Positions 39,874-49,926 of a stretch of DNA of 64,000 nt are shown piece by piece. The DNA is taken from positions 32,032,326-32,096,325 of the forward strand of contig NC_059362.1 of assembly GCF_019703515.2 (NCBI RefSeq). Reading direction: 5' to 3'. The DNA is from Myxocyprinus asiaticus. Lineage: Eukaryota; Chordata; Actinopteri; Cypriniformes; Catostomidae. Position 1 is the first letter of the stretch. Every line of letters begins with the position of its first letter. The position numbers were made by a program, and so were the translations under genes. A model generated the notes under the pieces. The model saw nothing but the letters and a program-made list of their open reading frames with translations, searched no databases and had not been told where the DNA came from.

Positions 39874-40930
39874 CGCCTCTTCCAGCCTTCTTCTCTCCCC
39901 CGGTACTCACTAGTTCAAAGTTAGATAAGCAGTTGGACGCGGTCACAGTCGCATTCCATGAATGCGTCTCTTCTACTCTAACTGGTGCTGAACGCTTCTT
40001 GAGCGACTAGTGCAAATCTCAACGAACATTAACACCTCTCCCTGTAATTCAGAAAGACAAATACAATATACAATTACAAATATATCTCATAAACAATTGA
40101 GTATTATATTGGCAAATGACTAAATCCGTTATAATTTTAGCTCATGGAAACAACAATCTCAGTGCAATATTAATAAACAACATATAAGGCATATGTATGC
40201 ATGCGTAAATATAATAATGCAATTACACTTGCACTCACAACATTCACCCAGACACGGTCAGATCCCACTGTCTTCCTCCTCTCTATGTCGCACTCCTAGT
40301 CACTTGGTGCACTGATGTAATACAACTATCTCTCCAGCGCACCTCGCCAATAGCCACGGACAAAGCGCCACAACGTCACCGCACACAACCATCACAAGCA
40401 GCAAGTCACTGTCGTGACAAAAGAACTGCCAGAGCCACAGCACATTCACGGGGCTATTGATCAAAACGTCGTTATGTCAGATCAAGACAGCTACACGAAC
40501 GAGAACAAAACTGCGCGTTCTCACAGAATGCAGTGATATTTTGTTGTCATATGCCAGTTTGACCCGATGTTCCTTCTAATTCCGGAGTCTCTTTAACAGT
40601 TAAAGGAAGAAAAGCAACTCCCGCTTATTGTCAGTGTGTTGTTAGAGCGCGCGCGTGAACCGCTCGATGTCACGCAGAGCTTTATTTTACTTTACGGAAA
40701 ATTCACTTAAAGAAAGCCCCTAGCTGTCCGCAGGAACAGGAGGGCTAACTGCTATTCTATCAGCACTCAAGCGAGCTCAACTTAGGACTGACTGACTGGA
40801 GCGGAGGAGGGCGAGAATAGAAACGCAGCCTCTACCACTGACAGGGACCTGCCCCCTAGATTCCGCGCGTGGGATCGCCTCTTAAAGGGCCCGTGCTCCT
40901 GAAGCAAAGCTGCCAACAGGCGAGAGGACA
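39874..40930 (-). promoter_or_regulatory. foxo3 5' UTR and promoter region
   Basis: This flank is richer in CpG than its surroundings, with GCGCGCGCGTG near 40645, CCGCGCGTGGGATCG near 40864 and GGTGACGTTG-type CRE-like sequence near 40372 on the minus strand. A CCAAT-type GCCAATAGC (minus-strand ATTGG) lies near 40348. No TATA box at a convincing distance was found, so the transcription start is not placed. Transcription runs leftward into exon 1. Confidence 0.5.
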
Positions 40931-41327
40931 TGTTCAAACAAGTCACCCCAAGTACCCGTATCAGTTTATCGGATTTCCAAATATAGATTCAGTTGTTGCA
41001 AACAACCTTATCTAGAAATATTATCAAGGATGTGCTATAGATTGGAGAAAAATTTTCCAGGTAAAACAAGTAGCCAACACGTTATTGCATAATGAATGTG
41101 GTAGTAATTAGAAGTCTGAGAAAATAATCTCTTGTCTCAGCATAATCTTATTGTAGCAGAATTGCAACGATTGTTTATAGCAATTAAACAAATCCTTAAA
41201 AAAAAAAAATTGTTAAAAGAATACACATAACAGTAGATAACAACTACAGTTTTGGTGGTAATAAGTTGCATATTGAATGTCACAGCTTGCTAAAGTCACA
41301 CAATACTTTCTTCAAAGCAAAATGTGC

Positions 41328-41976
41328 TTAAAGCAATATTCTGGGTTCAATAAAAATTAAACTCAATCGAGAGCATTTGTGGCCACCAAATGCTTACCAC
41401 AAAAATTAATTTAGACTTTTGTTTATTATTATTATTATGATTAGTTTCTTCCTTTTCTTTAAAAAAGCACAAATCTGGGTTACAGTGCGGCACTTACAAT
41501 GGAAGTGAATGAGGCCAATCCGTAAATGTTAAAATACCCACTGTTTCAAAAGTATAACCACAAAATGTAAACAATATGCCTGTTAACACGATTTTGCTGT
41601 AATACAATTGTTTACTTACCTTTTCTGTGTAAAGTTATATACAATTTTAAAACATTGTTGCCATGACGGTGTAATACAATAAACCAATCCCGAAAAAATA
41701 GTGATTTAAACAAGTTTACAGCTAAAATAATAAACAAACAGAAGAATTAATGTAAATGTAAATTATAAGCTATACATTTTTGCCTTTAAACCCTCCACAA
41801 ATTGGACCTATTCACTTCCATTGTAAGTGCTTCACTGTAACATCGATTTTTGCTTTATTTTTTTATTTCTATTTTAAAAGAAGGGATGATTCTAAATTAA
41901 TTTTTGTGGTACTCAACATTATGCCAAAAATGCTGTTGATTGGACTTAACTTGTATTAAACCTCGAATATTCCTTT
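41328..41976. mobile_element. TTAA-flanked palindromic MITE, copy C
   Basis: Starts TTAAAGCAATATTCTGGGTT and ends GAATATTCCTTTTAA, giving TTAA on both sides. The right half carries ATGCTGTTGATTGGACTTAA, the inverse of the left half motif. It contains the family phrases CACTTACAATGGAAGTGAAT and, inverted, ACTTCCATTGTAAGTGCTT. It lies about 0.4 kb upstream of the foxo3 promoter region. Confidence 0.78.
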
Positions 41977-42915
41977 TAAAAATCAAGATTTTTTGGTCAA
42001 GAAATTGAAAAGTCACCCAAAATTCACCCCAAAACAAAATATGCTAAATAATCAAGATGTTATCATCAGTGGTTTTCTTAATTAAACATGATCAAGGAGA
42101 AGGGGGAGAAAAAGAAATACATATTATCAATCTCTTTGCTTGGATCTTTGAGGGTTAAACATCCAATCACTTGAAGTAATGTTAATTAATTAAAATATTT
42201 AATAATATTAAGAACTGTACCTTTATCAGTACACTCGCCGTTTTAGATTTACGACCAATGTAGATGTATTATATTTACCTTGCTGTCTTGTAAATTTAGT
42301 TTAGCCAATTTCCCCACGTTGGCCCTTTAATCCATGTGTGAAATCGTCAGTTATGATATGCCACCCTGGTTTTATTCAAACACATGACGTAATTCATAAT
42401 CAAGAACTGTTATGCGCCTTTTACTCTCCTCTCCCTGTGGCGCTCACGTCCCCCTCCCTCGTCTCAAGTCTAACCAAAACACCAGCACGTCTTTGTTCCT
42501 ACAGAGATGCGTACAGCGATGTCGACGGTGAGAGCTAATGATGCTTTTGGAATGCGAATCCATCTGACACCTGTGCACATCAGCGAAAACTTGCATTAAT
42601 CGGGAGAATTATCATTCCGCATCTATGCCAATTTAGCTAATAAAATGCAGCACATTCGGAAATATTATAGTAAAACAAGCATGAGCTATAGGTCAATCTT
42701 AGGTCTGATATTCGAATGTAACCATGCTGTGATATTATTGTATGTCCAACAACAAGTGGTTCTATGACAGAAAAATGCTGTTGCTCATCAACTCACAAAA
42801 GATTTCACTGCATTCATTGTGTGGATGAACAAGCACAAGCTTCTGCTTAAGACCCCTCCTTTATTCACTCCATATCTTTTCAGAATCAACCATCCCCCTC
42901 CTGTTTTTCTCATGC

Positions 42916-42918
<3 letters not shown>
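41977..42918. other. intergenic sequence upstream of foxo3
   Basis: No exon or transposon end recognised. The part at 42300-42620 is less repetitive (for example GATACAGCGATGTCGACGG-like GC-richer sequence near 42510) and may be regulatory, but nothing specific supports that. Confidence 0.35.

Positions 42919-42968
<50 letters not shown>
42919..42968. repeat. (TC)n microsatellite at the LINE 3' junction
   Basis: A pure TC run of about 50 bp passes directly into AATTTCAATTTTAAAGTACT, the 3' end of a minus-strand LINE. Confidence 0.92.
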
Positions 42969-42973
<5 letters not shown>

Positions 42974-44359
42974 CAATTTTAAAGTACTTTATTGGCATGA
43001 TTGTGTTTACATACAATATTGCCAAAGCATTAATACACAAAACAGATAGTGAAAAGACAAATAATAATAATAAAACAGTAACAAATAACAATAAAAATAT
43101 AATTAAAATAAGGTGCCAGGTAATGAATAAAATAAAATAAGAACTATAATAACAATATACACTATACAATATAAAATAAAATAAGCATTTAACAAGACAT
43201 TATGAACATAAGAAAATAAAAATACTGTGACTGAGGTACATTAAGGTAGTGATTGGTTTCTGAGGGTGTGCATCTCAAAAATAAAAATAAAAAAAAATAC
43301 TGTGAACAAAGTACAATAATAATTTTGCTGCAACTGATGCATGATTGTCCTCCTCCAGTAACACCTGCATTTGATCCGTTTCTGCTGAACTGGGAGTTTG
43401 TCAAGGTATTTCTCTCTCACCTCTGTAAATTTCTCACAGTGAAGAAGAAAGTGTGTCTCTGTCTCGACCTCACCGGTGTCACAGTGAGCACAGACTCGTT
43501 CTTCCTTTGGAAGCCATGTTTGTCTGTGTCTGCCTTTTTCTATGGCCAGACTGTGATCACTGAGCCTGTATTTGGTGAGGATCCGTCTCTGTTTTGGAAC
43601 TCTTACAGTGTGGAGATTTTCCGCCAGATTATACTTTCTGTTTAGAATCCGATAACATTCCAATTTGCTTTGATTTTACTTTCATTTTCCCAATGGTCTA
43701 AATTTGAATTTTTGCTTTCTTTTATGATTTGGTTTATTCTGATTTGGTTTTGTTCAGCAGTGCTGGTCTGAAACTGGTGTTAGTGAGTTTGTGAATTTCA
43801 GAGCCAGCTGACAAATGGGACTGGTTTTAGGCTTCAACTCTTGGGTTTTAAGGGCTTCATGTTGCAGTGTGTTAGGGGAACTTGAATTTAAGTGTGTCCA
43901 GAATTTTAGGGATCGTTTTTTAATATGTATAATTAGGGTTTATCTGCCTAGTTTGGCCCGGCATGCATTAGTAGGTGTTCTTCTCTGAACTCTTAGAATG
44001 TTTCTACAGAATTCTGCATGCAGGGATTCTATAGGGTGTTTGTCCCATCTAGAGTAATCTGCCAGACAGAGTGGACCCCAAACCTCACATCCGTACAGAG
44101 CAATAGGCATAATAATACTATCAAAGATTTTACACCAAATTGTAACAGGAATGTCTATTTTGGTAAATTTGCCCTTAATAGCATAGAATGCTCTTCTAGC
44201 TCTCTCCTTTAGTGCATTCACTGCCAGACCAAACCCCCTGAAGCACTGATTTTTAGACAGAGGTAGTCATAGTGTAGGGTGTATTCTATTGCAGTGTTTC
44301 CCAGAGTGAATGTGTATCTGGTTTCCTCTAATCTGTCTTTTTTCTGGAAGATCATAATT

Positions 44360-44698
44360 TTATTTTATTTTTTTCAAATTGACTGTCAGGGCCCAGTTCG
44401 GACAGTAGTTCTCCAGCAGGTCCAGGTGCTGCTGTAGCCCTTGTACAGTAGCTGACAGCAGCACCAGATCATCTGCATAGAGAAGAAATTTAACTTCAGA
44501 ATTATTTAGAGTAAGACCGGGTGTTGCAGATTGTTCCAGTAGCACTGCTAACTCATTAATGTAAAAGTTGCACAGAGTTGGACTCAAACTGCAGCCATGT
44601 CTCACTCCATGCCCTTGAATGAAGAATTCTGTTCTTTTATTGCCAATTTTATCTCTGCACCTGTTGTCCGAATACATAGATTTGATAGTGTCGTACAT
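44360..44698 (-). pseudogene. reverse transcriptase core of the CT-associated LINE
   Basis: The 112-codon frame contains GVRHGCSLSPTLCNFYINEL (finger/palm motif), KFLLYADDLVLLSATVQ with the catalytic YADD, and NWALTVNLKK. These are standard non-LTR RT motifs. The upstream RT part is in a different frame at 44769-45206, so the enzyme is not encoded intact. Confidence 0.88.
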
Positions 44699-46171
44699 TT
44701 TACCCCCAATGCCGGATTGTAGAATTTTATAATATAGACCATCATGCCAAATGGAATCAAATGCTTTTTTAAATCAACAAAACATGCATAAATTTTGCCT
44801 TTGTTTTTTGATGAACGTGTTGGTTGACTATCGTGTGTAGCATGTGAATGTTGTCAGTGGTGCGGTGGTTTTGTAGGAATCCAATCTGACTCTTACTCAA
44901 GACATTGTACATGGTAAGGAAGGCCTGTATCCGGGCATTCAGGATACAACAGAAAGTCTTCCCCAGATTACTGTTCACACAAATGCCTTGGTAGTTATTG
45001 GGGTCAGATTTGTCTCCACTCTTATATAATGGGTGTATTAAGCCCATACTCCAGGTATAAGGAAAGTAGCCAGTTGGCAGAACCAGACTGAACAGTTTTA
45101 ACAAGGCCTTCTGCATTACTACAGGGCTGTGCTTCAGCATTTCTGTTCTAATATTGTCTAAATCACATGCCTTTCTGGGTTTTAGTTTCTTAAGTGCATC
45201 TGTCAATTCTTCTCTGCTAATCTGATAGTCTAAATGGTTTTGGTTATTTTTTTTATTGTAGATTCCAATTGACTCAGCTTATTTAGCATGTTTTTCTGGT
45301 CAGGTATGAGATTTTCTGGAGAAATTTCTTTGAATAAGTTTTTTAAATAGCCTTTCCATAGTTCTCAAAATTTCCATTTAATGTCTATGTCCTGGCTGTG
45401 TTGTTTATTCAGACTGTTCCATTTCCCCCATAACTGATTATCATTAATTGAGTCTTCAGTTTCATTAAGAGTGTGGTTTAGATGTTGTTGCTTTTTGTGG
45501 CGTATTGTATTTTTATAATCCCTGAGTAATTCACAATAATTTTGTCTGGTTTCAGCTTTGTGTGGCTCTCTGTGTTTTTGGTTGGTGAGCTGTCTGAGTA
45601 GATTTCTTTTAATTTTACATTCTTTATCAAACCAAATTTCATCCCCAGTTTTAGTTTAGTTTTCTTGTTTGTACGGAGTAGGTTTGCTTTGATTGAGCAC
45701 CTTTGATAAATATAATATATTTGCTGTACTGCAGAATTTACATCAATCTTATTAGCCATAACCTGTGTTATTTGAAATCTATTTATTTGGTTGGACATTT
45801 CTTTGGAGCTAATTGCGCTAAGGAATTCGGACTTTTATTTTGGGGACCATTTGTTTGTTGGGTTTAGTTTGAACAGGTTGCTGGGCTCTTGGTCTGTTCT
45901 ATGGTGTTGAATTTTCTTTAGGAACACATTCATTTGACAGTGGTCTGATAAGGAAGACTGTGGTCTGACAATGAATGCACGTATGTAGGAAGGGTCCATG
46001 TCTGTAATGGCATAGTCGACTACACTAGCCCCAAGTGCTGAGCAGTATATGAATTGACCTAAAGAGTCCCCTCAGATCCTAGCATTAAGCATTTACAGAC
46101 CCAGGTCTCAACAGAGACACACTAACTTCTTACCGTTTTTGTTGACTGTACTGTCCGGATTGTTCCGTGTT

Positions 46172-46413
46172 TGTGACAAGGAGGAGGGCGGGGCCAGTCC
46201 GTGAGGACACATGGTTGATCCTGAATCGGGCTAATCAGCCGGTAGGGGGATGAAGACGAGCCGGAGGCGCCAGTTCCAGAGGGAGAGAGACGCACGCATG
46301 TGTGTCTGTTCGTTATGTTTTATGTTGTTTTAAGTTCATTTATATCATTAAACCTTTACGTTGACTGTTCACCCGGGTCCCGCCTCCTCCTTGTCCATCC
46401 TTATACTGTTACA
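46172..46413. mobile_element. probable solo LTR inside the LINE
   Basis: The 242-bp segment begins TGTGACA and ends TGTTACA, which is a TG...CA boundary with near-perfect short inverted ends. It is flanked by GTGTT (46167-71) and GTATT (46414-18), a 5-bp duplication with one mismatch. Inside, GACAAGGAGGAGGGCGGG near the start faces CGCCTCCTCCTTGTCC near the end, and an ATTAAA polyadenylation-like signal lies near 46350. It interrupts the LINE endonuclease frame. No internal retroviral-type genes are present. Confidence 0.65.
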
Positions 46414-46770
46414 GTATTGTAGTGGTGGGGGTTAGATGTGTGTTGGCTTTCAGTATGTAGTTATTCCCATGGGAAACTATAATGTCCGACTCTGAACCTG
46501 TCCTTGCATTTAGGTCCCCACATAACATCACATTCCCCTGGGCCTGGAATTGGCTGGTTTCCATCTGAAGCTGATCAAAATGATTGTCCTTGTAGTATGG
46601 AGACTCTGATGGAGGTATGTAGGCTGCACAGATGTAACAGTCCTTATCACAGTCTATGATGCCTTTTTTGAGTTTAAGCCAAACATGTGTTGAGTCTTTT
46701 TTCATGACTGATAGGTTGTTTTTTAAAGTCACTTTGTACCAAATGATGACCCCACTCTCTCAGTGATGAG

Positions 46771-46771
46771 C

Positions 46772-46845
<74 letters not shown>
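46771..46845. repeat. (CT)n microsatellite at the LINE 5' side
   Basis: About 75 bp of nearly pure CT follow directly on the last LINE-like sequence. With the tract at 42919-42968 the LINE is enclosed by the same dinucleotide repeat in the same orientation. Confidence 0.92.
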
Positions 46846-46847
<2 letters not shown>

Positions 46848-47909
46848 TTGTTCCTACACAACCCTGTACAGATTAAAAAAGAATCCTAACCGTGCAGATG
46901 TAAACACTCACAAAAACACTTGTAGAATTATTCTTCAGTACCTGGAACACCCGGGTTCCCTTAATTTCACTGCAGAGATCAGCGCATCTGTTGTCATGTG
47001 GATGCTAAGAGATGACATATAATGTGTCAGCCCATAGTCTTTTTGTCTAATAAATGAATGCATGATTTAATTTGGTGCTTACTGGGTCTAAAGGATAAAA
47101 GAGGATATGGGGATATATAGAGGATATAATTGCCCTTATTGTTTGTTGGAGAGGGTCCCTATGATACCTTTTCTCTCACAGTGAAAAGAAAGGGACCTGC
47201 AGTATGCTCTACTAATGTGATCTTAAAACAATAATATAGAGCACGTGGGTGCGTACAGGCAACTGAACTATCTACTGCTGCCACCTTGTGACTAAAAAGA
47301 GAAATTACAGGAAAGAAGGCTTGTGATGAGATATTTGCATTGACCATACAGTAGCGGCCTTAACATGCCCACAGAGTTTATGCTCATTATTGTGGCTGGT
47401 CACAAGAAGACAATACATGGATTTAAAATAACTCTTACTGTAAACCTTATTATTTTCAGTCTAGCATTTAAAATGTCCAAAACTAGTACATATGGACTGT
47501 TTGACGTAATTTAACAATTTCTATAATTTAAGCAAGTATAACTGCATAAATTCACATTTGACACAAAATATATGGCATTACATTTACATTATATACAGTA
47601 TGTCCTTAAAAGTTGGGACTCTGTTTGGTTTTCCAAACAAAAACCACAAATTGCACAGTCCACTAGAGTGTGCTAGACATCTTCCCATTTCCTATTATGA
47701 CGCGCATCCCTTTTACTACTTTATCGCTATGCAACTGTGCATTAGTTTTACATATTCACAGAACTGTGAGCATTTGGATGTTTCCAATTGCTTTTAAGAT
47801 GCAGAATCAATAAAACAAGCCGTACAGTTGGCATCTGTTTATGGTGATGTAAATGTACTGAATGTTTTGAGAGGTCATGTGGGATCTACAAACATTTAAT
47901 GGGTTCTGA
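46846..47909. other. afg1l-foxo3 intergenic sequence without recognised features
   Basis: No exon, RNA gene or transposon end recognised. Confidence 0.35.
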
Positions 47910-48124
47910 GATTAATATGGTTCCCACGTGTCCTGGAAAAACGGGAATTTTGCAATGCAGTTTTCCAGTCATGGAAAAGTCATGGAAAATTAGAAAAATA
48001 CCTAAATGTCCTGGAAAATAATTATTTGTCATGGAAAATATTTTAGTATAATGTGACTGTGTTGCTAATAAAGTTTCTGTTACATGTACAAAAACATGTT
48101 AACGATCAGGACTCTGAATAGGTG

Positions 48125-48368
48125 TGTAGCAGCCAATAATGTAATAACTACCGTTAATGTAATAACTGCCAATAATGTAATACATTTTTTATAATGTTTT
48201 TATTAACCCAGCCAATAATGTAATAGCCAGCCAATAATGTAAGAACTTATTACATTATGGGCAAAAAGTTATTACATTATTGACTTTTAATGTATTAATA
48301 ATGGAAAATGTATTACGTTATTGGCAGTTATTACATTAACGGTAGTTATTACATTATTGGCTGCTACA
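48125..48368. mobile_element. palindromic MITE with near-perfect 65-bp arms
   Basis: The left arm begins TGTAGCAGCCAATAATGTAA and the right arm is its reverse complement ending ATTGGCTGCTACA. The arms also carry AATAACTACCGTTAATGTAA and its inverse with only one or two mismatches. CCAATAATGTAA is repeated several times within the arms and in the roughly 110-bp centre. The RNA or single strand would form a long hairpin. The near-identity of the arms suggests a recent origin. Confidence 0.8.
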
Positions 48369-49231
48369 AGATGTCATATACATATATACTCATTTGGATC
48401 GTTTTGTCACTGCTGGCTGCGCATTGTGAAACAATGTCAGTGGTTAACATGTCATGAACGAATCCTTGTCACATACTTTCTCTGCTGTCATCTCTGCTAT
48501 GAAAAAAATAGTTTAAGTATAATTATAATTGTACAAAATATGATTTTTTCCCCCTTTCAACATAACTGTTGTGTTAACCACAAAAACATTTGAGTTATGA
48601 ACTTTAGACAACGATGGCTGTCAGACCACTGATTTCATGGTGATCACAAAATCTAGTCATAAAAATGGCATAAGATATGAAACACAGAATGTCATGGGAT
48701 ATGACATATCTGAACGAAAATGAATGTTTGAATGCACAATAAATCAAATTAAAATTGCGATTTGTCCTAGTGTGATAAAAGTTTAGCTGTTTCTCAATGT
48801 CTGTTCTTTTTGCGTTCTTACATTCTTGTGGACTTGTTTGACATCATTACCCACCTCAAAATAATAATAATAAAAAAAAAAATTAAAATAAAAAAAAATA
48901 GTTAAGAGGTTGTTGAATGTACATATCGTAGTACTTCTCAAAACTCGCATAGATGTTACCTCCTTACGTCCTCCTGTCTTCCAAGTTTGCTCTTTTAAGG
49001 TAGTGAGACATGACTGATTTTCACAAGAATGCATTTTTAGCATCGAGAAACACCCTCTGTATTTTAACTGAATAAATGTAATCTGCAAGTGATGCATGCT
49101 TCAAAATGAACGTGTGAAGCAGGCTGCTAATACACTGAAAATACCTCATCATGGGGGTTGTACTTGCTTGTTTTTACTGGGGTGTTACAAACCCCCCCCG
49201 CCCGAATCTACACCCGTCATCACACGTGCTC

Positions 49232-49232
<1 letters not shown>

Positions 49233-49293
<61 letters not shown>
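49233..49293. repeat. (TG)n(GA)n compound microsatellite
   Basis: About 30 bp of TG followed directly by about 30 bp of GA, inside the hAT element. Confidence 0.92.
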
Positions 49294-49297
<4 letters not shown>

Positions 49298-49622
49298 AGA
49301 GCACTCTGAAGTATGCAGCTCATAAATACTATGGGGGGAATTCACTAAGAATGAATTGTGCCTGATAAAAGCACCGTTTTTTGGGGGGGGGTTTTGGCAC
49401 GCGCTGTCTGTGATTGTTTACACTGGGCCATGTGGTGAACTGCTTATCTGGAGCTGTGGACCTACAGTCGAAAACCCTAACGGCAAAAAAAAAATCTTGG
49501 TTTATAATGGACGCATATTTGTTTTTTGTTTTTTTTTTGCTTAAATATTACACTTGTTGGGCACATAAAATGTCCTGGAAATGTCCTGGAAAATTGTGCC
49601 TTGAAAAAAGTGGGGAACCCTG

Positions 49623-49722
49623 GATTAAGAGGTAGTTGATGACTGCAGGGGAGTTTCAGTTCACATTTTACTCCGATCTCTGCTAATCCAGTTTGCATCT
49701 CTGTGAGGCGAGACAATGTCCT
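49623..49722 (-). CDS. afg1l: afg1l, last recognised exon (C-terminal part)
   Basis: After a good acceptor (TTTTTCCCTTCCAG) the minus strand reads RTLSRLTEMQT from 49722. This matches the C-terminal RTISRLTEMQT of AFG1L as I recall it. After that point the sequence (GLAEIGVKCELKL...) no longer resembles the family. The frame runs into the hAT element and ends only at about 49477. Without the insertion the frame would meet a TAA at about 47892-47894, 15 bp beyond the left end of the element. The bases just upstream (EVDIFPFQ in frame) look coding, but they come from the acceptor tract plus an inserted MITE. The exon is a 100-bp island between two transposons. Confidence 0.7.
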
Positions 49723-49926
49723 CTGGAAGGGAAAAATGTCCACCTCCACTAGAGGTCACTAGGAGGTTAAAGACTTTTAGTTTGAAGTTTTGTTTTTGTT
49801 GTGCCTCTTTTCTCTGTGTTCCCTTTGATTCATCCCAGCTGTGTCTTGTTACTGGATTAGACCCAAGACAGGGAAAACATAAGGGCTATATATACGCAAC
49901 AACAAACAAGGGTAACAAGACAACTG

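Larger units (their letters stand above)
42969..46770 (-). mobile_element. CT-associated LINE, near full-length but decayed (copy 2)
   Basis: Minus-strand pieces of one non-LTR retrotransposon follow in order from 46.7 to 43 kb. They are an endonuclease part with MLCGDLNARTG (near 46500), an RT N-terminal part with ACDLDNIRTEMLKHSP and NNYQGICVNSNLGKTF (near 45100), the catalytic LLYADDLVLLSATVQGLQQH (near 44450), PIALYGCEVWGPL with HPIESLHAEFCRNILRVQRR (near 44050), and a C-terminal CAHCDTGEVETETHFLLHC (near 43450). Stops and frame breaks separate them. The 3' end matches the copy at 26990. (TC)n tracts flank both ends, and a solo LTR interrupts the endonuclease. Confidence 0.88.
47918..49622. 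mobile_element. hAT-type element next to the last afg1l exon
   Basis: The left end TGGTTCCCACGTGTCCTGG and the right end GTGGGGAACCCTG are inverted repeats, with repeated GTCCTGGAAA subterminal motifs at both sides. GATTAATA (47910-47917) and GATTAAGA (49623-49630) form an 8-bp duplication with one mismatch, as expected for hAT. It contains a palindromic MITE (48125-48368) and a compound TG/GA microsatellite (49233-49293). No transposase remains. The insertion point lies in or just after the terminal recognised afg1l coding sequence. Confidence 0.75.

Noticed and set aside
42788..43169. Open frames with (RE)n or (SL)n runs near the LINE 3' end
   Set aside because: They are translations of the TC/GA repeat joined to LINE sequence.
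49723..49749. EVDIFPFQ upstream of RTLSRL as coding sequence of afg1l
   Set aside because: It looks like the family motif, but it is formed by the pyrimidine tract plus an inserted MITE. In the pre-insertion sequence a TAA lies in frame with no AG in between.
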